Position numbers and translations under genes: made by a program. Shown one piece after another: positions 8,191 through 16,723 of a stretch of DNA of 35,172 nucleotides (position 1 is its first letter; every line of letters starts with the position of its first letter). The DNA lies in assembly GCA_003427395.1 (NCBI GenBank), contig BFEA01000010.1, positions 5,510,488 through 5,545,659 of the forward strand, given 5' to 3'. Source of the stretch: Chara braunii (Eukaryota; Streptophyta; Charophyceae; Charales; Characeae). Under the pieces are notes generated by a model, which saw nothing but the letters and a program-made list of their open reading frames with translations, was not told where the DNA came from and did not search any database.

Positions 8191-9964
8191 CTAACTGTTA
8201 GTGCCCGGAGGAGCCATGTCTTCAACCTCCAGTGGGCGCTTCCCCAACCATCCCCGCCGCCTTTCATCATCAGGTCCTCCTATGATGGCGTTGTGGTTGA
8301 AAACGACGTCGCAAGAAGCCCACTCCGAGATGTAGTTCGAGAAGTCCCCGAACGTGACACTCGCCTTGCCGAGCCTCTCCGTCGCGTCGTTGGCGAAAGA
8401 CACGACGACCCATTTGTAATCGAACGCACGATATATGGACGAGACGAGTAGGGGTTTTGCAATGAGTTTGCCGAAGCACGATGCCTCGTAGTGTGATCAC
8501 AAATCATCACCCGTCATTTGCATAATCCACATAGCAACCGTCAACAAAAGCCTGAAGTTGTTCGAGATCTTCGGGAGGCACTTGTGTTTTATTCGCCCTT
8601 CGTCGATAGACTGCCACGTTTCAACAGCGGCGCCTAACGTGATTATCAATTAGAGGATTGTGGCCTCTTGGTATACCGCCATGTTATCGTCATCAGGTCT
8701 GTCCTCCACGTAAGCCTCGCAGAACCACAGTGGAAGGTCCATACCGAGGTCCAGGGTGTGCCCGCAAATTATAGGGCTTATGACAATGGATCATTCCTCG
8801 CCATGCCAAATCACATGAGCGATGTATATCGCTGCCGACTCTAGCGCGTAGTGGAAGGCAAGCGTGTATCCTCTCGCTCTCGAGCCGGATTTGAAGACCC
8901 AGCCGTATACGATGCGCATCGCCATATTCTACAGTTTTATCGCGCGGCTGATCGCTTGATGTAGCTGCCCCGGATCCGTCAGCCTAATCTGGTACACGCT
9001 GGATTTCGGCATGGCCACACTTTTAGGAAACCATGGTGGAGGAAGGCCACTGGCGATGGCGGCGAAATACTCGTGAGTTTCATTGATGATATTGTATAAT
9101 CTGCACCCCTCCCCAATCACCCAGAAAGCTTTGTAGTCCACCCACAGTTTCCCACTCCACCAGTTCCTTTGTGATCGCTCCTTTTCGCAACCTGTTTATG
9201 AGAGGCTGATCGCCCTCGGCCCACAACTTTTTTTTCCGCCCTCAGCCCCTCCCGCTGCAGCTCCTCGTCATCTCTGCACCGACCCTCTACTGTGGCCACC
9301 CGCGGAGTCACGACCGAAGTGGCGACGTCAACATCCCCAGTAGGCGTTTGTGCGGCAGGTAGCGCCACCCCCTCTCCCCATAAAAATTGTGAATATCCTT
9401 CTCCAGGTGTGCGATGCTGACGTGACGTCGTGGGAACCGTTGCCAGATGTGGCATCGACGAAGAACCCGTATGCTCGGCTATTGTCCTTGTTGACGTCGC
9501 TCCTCCGCGTGCGACAATGGTGGGTGGTGCTGCTTCCTCCATCTCAGGTTCGTCGGCGTCTTCAACATTGATGACGGGGTCACTTCTCGCCTGCGGGGGC
9601 TCAACTGCTCCTGTTGCATGGCCACGTGCGCGCTTCATTGGGGGCGGCGGCAGTGCCTATGTCTTCCTGTGATCGTCATTGGGACGTCGGGCCTTTGCCC
9701 TGTGCGAACAAGGACGTCCATCACTTGCTTAGGTTCGTCCTCCGTTGTGAAGACGCCATTGTCGTTGTCCCTGGAGCGCCTCCCCCACCCATCACCTATG
9801 TCACGAGCGTCGCCTCCTGACGTGGTGTCATGACGCCCCCTTTTCACCTTCGACGCATGGCAGCGTCGTCTATCAGACCTCCCCGTGTCCTCGGGGATGT
9901 TGTCGCGTTTCCTGCCCTGTCCGCCGCCTGTCGTCGACATGATGGATTTGGACTTGCTGTCCAC
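8191..9964 (-). pseudogene. Decayed protein gene of unknown family (possible Harbinger accessory ORF)
   Basis: From 9141 down to 8191 one minus-strand frame runs about 317 codons with four in-frame stops (first at 8929-8931) but no frameshift. It has a globular composition with Trp- and Tyr-rich segments such as DYKAFWVIGEG near the start and NYISEWASCDVVFNHN near the end. Frame changes near 9139 and 9638 connect it to an upstream low-complexity part: an acidic/proline segment at 9638-9117, and a basic KSKS / GRKRD segment at 9964-9635. I do not recognise a Pfam domain. The pattern of a disordered charged N-terminus and a globular C-terminus, convergent with a Harbinger transposase, fits the second protein of such elements. 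I have an unverified memory of similar repeated proteins in Chara. An unrelated host gene relic is the alternative. Confidence 0.5.
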
Positions 9965-10599
9965 CCATCAATGTTTGGTACGCACAGCGATAGGGGAACT
10001 ATGGTGACGATGTTGGGCGAGGCAATGTGACACAATGACAAAAGTACGCTCGGGCGATGTGGGTGGAAAACATAGACGACGATGCTTCACATTGCAATGC
10101 AGGAAGGTACCGTTGATGGCGAGAAGTGAGCATGCTGCCAAGGACGCCACAAACCATAATTTATGTGTCTCACGTGAAAGACTGTATGCGGCCAGACAAA
10201 GGCCAACTATCATCCAACAGGCGTACTTCGTTCGTGAATATCACATCAGGCCTTCGCACGTCCCAGTCCACCAAGGACCCGACGACACATGCATCCCGCA
10301 GTCCTCGCAAGAATTCGGAGACCGCCAACCCCCCCCCCATTCACCTCATGAGAACCACCCCCCGATCCCCAAAACCCCACCCCTGCCCACCTCTACCCCC
10401 CAGCCCCCCCCCGTCGTTTATCCCGCAATATGAACGTTGTAGATACGACCCTCCATCCCCTCGCCTATGAAAGCGCCACCCCCTCCCCATTTCCCCAACC
10501 ATAGCTAAGGTTAGGCACACCCAGATTAGCAGTGCGTGCCCACGTGTCAACCGCCGCTTTGACGATGGTATGATGACATGGACGGCGTGGGACTACAAT
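9965..10599. other. C-rich stretch, no gene supported
   Basis: Proline-rich translations on + (10035-10433) come from a C-run-rich tract at 10330-10420 and are not evidence of a gene. It may be an intron or spacer between the two minus-strand relic pieces. Confidence 0.35.
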
Positions 10600-11060
10600 G
10601 GCGATGACGAGGCATCGGTCCTCTCATGTGCTCCCTGACAACGAGGGGGGGAACAACTCAAACGATGTACTCCTCGTCTGCGTGCAACCTACGTTCGAAC
10701 TCCTTCACCATAGCGTCGACATACAAGTCCATAATGTCCCACAAGGAGTCGTACTCCCTCACGGACTCATTCGGTATGTTGTTGCCCACTTTACACATGA
10801 AAACGACCAGCCATCTCAACATGTCTCGTTTCATGCCCAACCATGCATAGAGACATAGCGTGTGGACGTCATGTGTCGAACATGATACGTACGAACGTCG
10901 TAATAAAACCACACTTCCAAACAGAGACCGCAAGGGTCGGTGTTCCTCTCACGGATACATTCCATGCCCACAACTTTCTTTCCATACACCATCCCCTTAA
11001 AGACATTCACAACGGCGGAAAACATTTCCGAACACGCAACAATAACCAAAAACGACGAAG
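10600..11060 (-). pseudogene. Second piece of unknown minus-strand coding relic
   Basis: Two overlapping minus frames (11060-10831 and 10933-10658) give protein-like sequence. The first holds a Cys/Tyr/Phe-rich block (GLCLEVWFYYDVRTYHVRH). The second holds a charged helical block (SLWDIMDLYVDAMVKEFERR and RLHADEEYIV). They are offset by one base around 10845, so a frameshift or a splice is needed to join them. The helical block could be the coiled part of a trihelix/Myb-like accessory protein, but no hallmark residues settle it. It is upstream, in minus-strand order, of the relic at 8191-9964 and may be another exon of it. The gap at 11145-11442 removes anything further upstream. Confidence 0.35.
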
Positions 11061-11144
11061 GTAGCGGGGATTGAGGCTCTGCGCCTGCAGTCGTTTCATT
11101 TTTGCTCGGCGTTTTGTTTCCCTTTTCGTCGCGGCGAAAAGAAA

Positions 11145-11442
11145 NNNNNNNNNNNNNNNNNNNNNNNNNNNNNNNNNNNNNNNNNNNNNNNNNNNNNNNN
11201 NNNNNNNNNNNNNNNNNNNNNNNNNNNNNNNNNNNNNNNNNNNNNNNNNNNNNNNNNNNNNNNNNNNNNNNNNNNNNNNNNNNNNNNNNNNNNNNNNNNN
11301 NNNNNNNNNNNNNNNNNNNNNNNNNNNNNNNNNNNNNNNNNNNNNNNNNNNNNNNNNNNNNNNNNNNNNNNNNNNNNNNNNNNNNNNNNNNNNNNNNNNN
11401 NNNNNNNNNNNNNNNNNNNNNNNNNNNNNNNNNNNNNNNNNN
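11145..11442. other. Assembly gap, 298 N
   Basis: An unbroken run of N. The flanks are a GAAAAGAAA tract on the left and a CA-rich simple repeat on the right, so the gap probably arose in low-complexity DNA. Frames that cross it are not real. Confidence 0.99.
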
Positions 11443-11518
11443 CACACCCACACACTCACCCCCCCTCCCCCCACACCCACCCACACACACGAACACACAT
11501 GCACACACACACACACTA
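11443..11518. repeat. (CA)n-rich simple repeat
   Basis: Interrupted CA/CCCA repeats run from the gap edge to about 11518. They form the tail side of the tRNA-like unit on the minus strand. Confidence 0.85.
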
Positions 11519-11519
11519 A

Positions 11520-11612
11520 TATTAATATTTTGAAGCCTGTTGGCAATGGTTGTAATTGGGGTTTGAACCCACATATAGATTTCAGATACGCAACTACCCC
11601 ATGAGATAACGA
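11520..11612 (-). mobile_element. tRNA-derived SINE-like unit
   Basis: On the minus strand TGGGGTAGTTG (11601-11591) fits the A box apart from one base, and GGTTCAAACC (11569-11560) is a perfect B box. The 22 bases between the boxes are slightly short of a tRNA but workable. After the B box come about 40 bases, an AT palindrome (ATATTAATATTA), and then a long GT tract as a possible tail. No target-site duplication can be read because of the simple repeat and the gap. Plausible SINE, family unknown. Confidence 0.4.
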
Positions 11613-11811
11613 CTACGGTAGACTGGGTCGCTGTGTTTTTGGGAACTTCTTTTTTTAAGTGTATCCGATGTCAGACAACTTGCAGGTCAGGATGTGTAAC
11701 GTTCCGCAGTGTGGCAGGATGGTCCAGTCCCCCAATTTTCAAGCGCCAACTCTCACGATTTTTCGCAATTAGAACAAATGAAGAAAGAATCCGAAAACTT
11801 GAGATCTTGTA

Positions 11812-12110
11812 CGTTAGGAGGTCTGCCCGGGGGTCCTGTACGGGGTCCGAACCCGACGTACGTACGGAGGTTCCCGGGCAGAACCCGACGTACGTACGGG
11901 GGTCACAAATGCCCGTACGTACGGGGGTCTGCCCGGGGGTCTTGTACGGAGTCCGAACACCCGTACGTACGGAGGTCCCCGGGCAGACCTCCGTACGTAC
12001 GTACGGAGGTCACCAGCCCATACGTACGAAGGTCCCCGGGCAGACCTCCGTACGTACGGGTGTTCGGGGTCCCGTACGGGGTCCGAACCCGACGGCGTTC
12101 GGCCCCCACC
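11812..12110. repeat. Array of CGTACG palindromes and GGTCTGCCCGGG words
   Basis: The words CCCGTACGTACGG, GGTCCCCGGGCAGACC and GGGGTCCGAACCCGACG recur four to five times in mixed orientation. They are the subterminal sequences of the hAT-like elements found complete at 24806 and 27020. The array looks like several nested or tandemly rearranged element ends. Because each unit is itself an inverted repeat, slippage or recombination would easily multiply it. Confidence 0.7.
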
Positions 12111-12313
12111 AAAAATTATTTCGGGGCCTACAAATACTTATTTTTTTCTGATTTTTTTTTTTTTAGTTCTCTATGACGTGAGGTAGATGCTTGTAAATTT
12201 CAAGCCATTTGGATAAGCCAAATAAGAATTAAAAATCGCCAAAGATGGCGGTGTCAAAACGTGCTCGCCCACGTATTTTTTCACTTTTTCCTTTTTGTTT
12301 TCACTTTAGTTCT
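12004..12313 (+). mobile_element. Left part of a hAT-like element, truncated
   Basis: GGTCACCAGCCC near 12007 matches the second half of the left terminus CAGGGTCACCAGCC of the intact copy at 27020. From there the sequence follows that copy: hairpin, GTTCGGCCCCCACCAAAAATTATTTCGGGG, and the CGCCAAAGATGGCGGTGTC module at 12237. It stops abruptly after TTTCACTTTAGTTC. The same 280 bases recur at 12965-13243, so the element or this part of it was duplicated here. Confidence 0.6.
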
Positions 12314-12448
12314 CTTCCCTCTCTCTCTGCCTACGGTTTACCGGGCAGTTTTGTTTGTGACGATATATATATATATATAGGATTAATTATTAGTTATTAT
12401 TTATTATTAATTTTATTAATTATGAATATTATTAAAAAAAAAAATAGC

Positions 12449-12482
<34 letters not shown>

Positions 12483-12619
12483 TCGTCAGACTGTTTTCTG
12501 AGTGTGTGTGTTTGTGTGTGTGCACGCCATACCCTTTAAACCACCGCTACCCCCGCCGTTTTAAATTAGAGAGGACCGGTAGTACAGGTCCATGAGGGCA
12601 ACCGGTAACACAATGGGGG
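12314..12619. repeat. Simple-repeat stretch with (TA)n and (TG)n
   Basis: Contains CT-rich sequence, a TA run at 12365-12380, an AT-only block to about 12430, and an interrupted TG run at 12449-12520. No gene. Confidence 0.7.
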
Positions 12620-12862
12620 GAACTGGCGAAGTGGCAAAATTGAAAGTGACAAAATTGGAAAATGCATTGAACTGTCCCCGTGATTTATTTCGCGGTTCAA
12701 AAGATATTTTTGATTTTTAAAAATATGTTTCCTAGAAAGATCGTGGTCAAATCTAAATACCCTCCAATTTCCAGACATCTTGGAGTATAGTATAAGACGG
12801 GAAAAATCGCTGAAATTGGGGTACTTTTCCGGTTGGCTGACATGTGATAGAGCAACAAAAAG
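12620..12862. repeat. Second copy of the repeat seen at 1-235
   Basis: It shares blocks with 1-235 in the same order (GGCAAAATTGAAA, CCTAGAAAGATC, CCAATTTCCAG, GGGGTACTTTT, GTTGGCTGACATG), with many point differences. It abuts the next hAT-like copy at 12863. Confidence 0.55.
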
Positions 12863-13697
12863 ACGGAGGTCCCCGGGCAAACCTCCGTCGGTTTTGGCGG
12901 GGGCTGAACACCGTCGGGTTCGGACCCCGTACGGGACCCCGAACACCCGTACGTACGGATGTCCCCCGGCAAACCTCCGTACGTACGGGCATTCGGGGTC
13001 CCGTACGCGGTCCGAACCCGACGGCGTTCGGCCCCCACCAAAAACTATTTAGGGGCCTACGAATAATTATTGTTTTCTGAAATTTTTTTTGTGAGTTCCC
13101 TTTGACGTGAGGTATATGCCTGTAAATTTTCAAGTCATTTGGCTGAGCTAAATAAGAATTAAAAATCGCGAAAGATGGCGGTGTCAAAACGTACTCGCCC
13201 ACGTATTTTTTCACTTTTTAATTTTTGTTTTCACTTTAGTTCGGGGTCTAAACAATTTTATTAATTTTTGAAACTTTTTAAGGTGGGTTTTGTATTATGT
13301 GAAGTACCCATCTATAAATTTTCAGGGCATTTAGCTATGCCAAAAATAACTAAAAATCGCCAAAGATGGCGGTGTCAAAAACATGCTCGCGCACTCACTA
13401 AATTTAATTCTTTTTTTTTATTATTTTTTATTATTATTACTATTTATTCTCCGTATTTTATTTTTATTTCAAGTTTGGTAAGGAATTCAGATGTAATGCT
13501 CAGGCAAATCTTGTTTGATTTATTTTTATCCATAACATATCTTTTTTTCAGATTTGTTTGATTACTTTGCTTTTTTTTTTTTTTTTTTTTTTTGGGTCCG
13601 GGTTCGGCCCGAACGGCCGAACGCATCCCCAAGGGGTCCCATATGTTCGGGAGTTTGGGTTCGGGCGTTCGGTCCGTCCCGAACAGCGGTTACCCTG
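12863..13697 (+). mobile_element. hAT-like non-autonomous element, copy A
   Basis: The right terminus GGTTACCCTG (13688-13697) is clear and is followed by ATAATAAT of a simple repeat. Inside are two CGCCAAAGATGGCG modules about 190 bp apart (13161 and 13351), the 74-nt intron-like core (13478-13551), a T run (13571-13592) and the GTTCGGCCCGAACGGCCGAACG right subterminal region. The left end is rearranged: 12863-12950 is an inverted copy of the element's own subterminal sequence, so the expected CAGGGT terminus is missing. No transposase frame. Confidence 0.7.

Positions 13698-13729
<32 letters not shown>
13698..13729. repeat. (AAT)n microsatellite between two elements
   Basis: 32 bases of perfect AAT repeat separate the right end of copy A from the CAGGGTTGCC terminus of copy B. 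It contains the 8-bp target ATAATAAT of copy B. Confidence 0.9.
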
Positions 13730-13831
13730 CAGGGTTGCCGGTGTTCGGGACGGGCCGAACACCCGAACCCGAATGCCCGAATGTCTGGGACCCGCTCTCG
13801 ACGCGTTCGGACGTTCGGCCGAACGCGAAAC

Positions 13832-13875
<44 letters not shown>

Positions 13876-14510
13876 AAAAATTATAAAAACAAAATATGTC
13901 ACGTAGAAGAATACACTAAGCAAAATTTGCCTCAACATTACATCCAAATTCCTTATCAAATTTGAAATAAAAATCAAATACGAAAAGTATATAATATTAT
14001 TGAAAATAAGAAAAAATAAAACGAGAATGAAATTATCGCGTGTGCGAGCAAGTTTTTGACACCGCCATCTTTGGCGATTTTTCTTTTTTTTTTGGCTTTG
14101 TCAAATGCCATAAAATTTTATGCATGTGTATCTTACATAATAGAGAACCTAGAAATAAAGTTTTAAAAAATCATAATTTTTTTCACGCCCCGAAATAAAG
14201 GGAAAAAAAAAAGTGAAAAGTGAAAAAAAACAAATTAGTAAGTGGGAAAGCAAGTTTTGACACCACCATCTTTGCCGATTTTTCATTATTGTTTGGCTCC
14301 ATAGAATGACTTCAAAATTGAGAGACAGGTAGCTTACATAACAAAGAACTCACAAAAAAACAATCAGAAAAACATAATACTTTTTAGGCACTAAAATATG
14401 TTTTTGTGGGGTCCGAACCCCGTCAAGTTCGGGCCCCGTACGGGGACCCGAACGCCCGAACGTTCGGGGGTCAGCTTAGGGGCCTCCGTATGTTCAGCCT
14501 GGCAACTCTG
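13730..14510 (-). mobile_element. hAT-like non-autonomous element, copy B (reverse)
   Basis: Termini CAGGGTTGCC (13730-13739) and GGCAACTCTG (14501-14510) are inverted repeats with one mismatch. ATAATAAT precedes (13722-13729) and follows (14511-14518), an 8-bp duplication although it lies in a simple repeat. The content is the reverse complement of copy A: a GTTCGG-rich end, a long A run (13833-13871), the core block in reverse (about 13900-13971) and two CGCCATCTTTGGCG-type modules at about 14060 and 14270. The splice-like bases of the core are not kept here. No open frame. Confidence 0.8.
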
Positions 14511-15681
14511 ATAATAATAATATAAAAAATCATAAAATTAGCATAGTAAGTAAATAAAGTAAAAAATTAATTCAATGATTCATAAAAATAATAAATAATA
14601 AATATAATTTTTTTTTTTTCAAATTGGTCGTTTTCCCTTCACAAATTGAATAAACCTATTATTATGCTCGCCAAAATGATTATATTCTTAGCCGATGGCA
14701 ACTTAGAAGCTCAACTTAAAAACTGTTACAATTATATATACAAACTTCTACACAGAACATAAAAATTATGAGGCTGTAATTAAATGGATAAAAATTTAAT
14801 TCCTTTTACAAGTTTATCATCTTCCCTTCACAAATTGAATAAACCTATCCCAAAATTATGCTCGTCAGAATGATGATATCCTTAGCCGATGGCGCTACAG
14901 AAACTAAACTAAGGAACTTCTCCAATACAAAAAAAAATTGATATCTATACACTAACTTTTACACAAAACATAAAAATTATGGGACTCACATACAAACACA
15001 GTTACGTGTACAAATACAAAAAGTCATAAAACTAACTCATTCCGAAAAGAATACCACAGAAAAAAACAAAAAAAATGAGGAAAACGAAAAAAAACATACA
15101 ACGACAGACTAAGATACACAAACGACAATATTTTTCTCAGGAACACCCTGTTGGAAATTTCACAAAGACAAAAATTCGTGATACACCTCCAAGTAGAATG
15201 ACACCAAAAATAAGGATAAACTACATTACAAAAAAAACGCGTTAGCACAAGCAATATAAACCAACTATAAAATGACTAATTAGACTATGACCACTCCCAC
15301 TACTGCATAAGCGTACCGCAAAAAAATGAAGATATGCATATGATGACGGACTGATAAACGCAAACGACGAGACTTTTTCAAGAACACGCCGCAGAGAAGG
15401 TTTCAGAAAGCAAAAACTCGTGATACACTTCCAGTGAGATTGACACGTAGAATAAAGACAAAATAGATCACGAAAAATACGCCGTAACATGAGCACTACA
15501 ATGCCAATAGAACGACTAGTTAGAATACGATCGCTCCTACTACTACCTATTGCCAAACTCTGAACTATGCACAGGGTCCTGTTATGGGCATCGTAACCCA
15601 TACAATATTCTGGATCACTCGACTAGAGAAGCCATGAACAAACACGTTATTTTCTCTCCTCAACCTAAAATGACAGAGCCC
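14511..15681. repeat. Large duplication, copy 1, first block
   Basis: Matches about 29590-30790 in the same orientation, with anchors such as TTCACAAATTGAATAA, CTTAGCCGATGGC, CATAAAAATTATGGGACTCA and CTACTACTACCTATTGCCAAA. Inside it two tandem duplications are visible: about 187 bp (14632 vs 14820) and about 245 bp (15120 vs 15365), and both also exist in copy 2. No gene. It is cut at 15681 by the LTR retrotransposon. Confidence 0.8.
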
Positions 15682-16164
15682 TGTGACGAGTGCGAGGCTG
15701 AGGGAAAATAGGAAGAGCTGAGGGGGAGGAGAGAGAGAGGGAGAGAGTTAGAGCACACACACACACTCACTCACTCGACATGACCGAGGGTCGGACGCAG
15801 ACACAGTGGCAAAGACACAAAGTCGAAGTCTTGGATTCTGAATGCCGAAACGGGAGCAAGTCATACTGAGTACGAGCAGAGCAGCTGAAAATTGGTACAC
15901 GACTGGTCCCTGTACCGTACGGGGAGCCGGTATAAGTACCGTTGACACGTACGGTACCAGGGGCATTTATGCAAAGGCCCCGAGGGCAAAACTAAAAAAT
16001 GTGGTATTTGAAAGTGGCGCCCGAATTGCAGCATGGCACCAGTTGTCCAAAATCCTATGGTACCGAAGGAGGGGTTTGGAAAAAGGGTGCCAGGCCAAAA
16101 ACGGGATGCAACCGAAACAGCAAAAAAATAGACTAGGGATCGAGCCTTGGCGTAGTCCGTAACA
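15682..16164 (-). repeat. 3' LTR, 483 bp
   Basis: Begins TGTGACGAG and ends CCGTAACA on +, that is TGTTACGG...TCACA on the coding strand. It aligns without net length change to 20135-20617. It holds a long inverted repeat, CCCTGTACCGTACG (about 15906) against CGTACGGTACCAGGG (about 15950), and a GAGAGA/CACACA tract. Lying downstream of gag on the minus strand, it is the 3' LTR. Confidence 0.93.
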
Positions 16165-16179
16165 CTATCCCCTCCCTCT
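16165..16179 (-). promoter_or_regulatory. Polypurine tract
   Basis: On the minus strand AGAGGGAGGGGATAG directly precedes the 3' LTR. This is the position and composition of the RNase H-resistant primer for plus-strand DNA synthesis. Confidence 0.85.
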
Positions 16180-16338
16180 AGAAAGCAAAGTCCCGACTGC
16201 CAAAACTCATGAAGCAATGTTGAAATCTGTGAAGGACGGGACGAGGTCGATCACTGGTTAACAAGTCGAAAGGGAAGAGGGGGGTTATAATGTGGGTGGC
16301 ATGGGCTGAGGGAGTAGGAGGGAACAGAATTTAGTACC

Positions 16339-16685
16339 GGTGAACAGGGTTGTCCTACTGATGAACTAGGGGGGGTTGCATGGAACAAGGTAGTCCTACA
16401 AATGAACTGAAGGGACGACAGGGAGCAGGGTAGTCCTACTGATGAACTATGGGACTGCATGGTTTGCTATAGGTTAAAGGGGAACAAAGTTAAGAGAACA
16501 TGAAACTTTTGTTGATGTTCTACTGGTAAGGGAAACGGTGTTCAGGAAAACAGGGTAATTCTATTGATGTTCTAGTGGGTAAGGGAAACAATGGTCAGGG
16601 CAACAAGGAATGTCTATTGATGTTCTAGTGGGCACGGGGAACAATGGTTAGGGAAACAGGGATCTTCTAATGATGTTCTACACGG
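16339..16685. repeat. Two minisatellites in the retrotransposon 3' region
   Basis: Three units of about 41 bp with AACAGGGTAGTCCTACTGATGAACTA start near 16339, 16381 and 16421. Three units of about 53 bp with TGATGTTCTAGTGGGTAAGGGAAACAATGG-like content (longer than the word cited) start near 16512, 16565 and 16618. The two unit types share the GGGAACAGGGT...GATG skeleton. They lie between gag and the polypurine tract, where pol would be expected. Confidence 0.75.
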
Positions 16686-16723
16686 TTCTCAAAGTCAGGA
16701 AAAATAAAAATGAAAATATTTGT

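Noticed and set aside
10341-10550. Gly-rich minus frame and Pro-rich plus frame at 10035-10470
   Set aside because: Both come from C-run low-complexity DNA with no family features.
11071-11604. Long frames through the gap
   Set aside because: They consist mainly of undefined residues from the N run and simple repeats.
5690-11640. Terminal inverted repeats of the Harbinger element
   Set aside because: I looked for a matching inverted pair next to TAA/TTA on both sides and found none convincing; the right end may lie in the gap.
13562-13877. Frames such as 13548-13877 with poly-Phe/poly-Lys ends
   Set aside because: They translate homopolymer and AAT tracts inside transposon ends.
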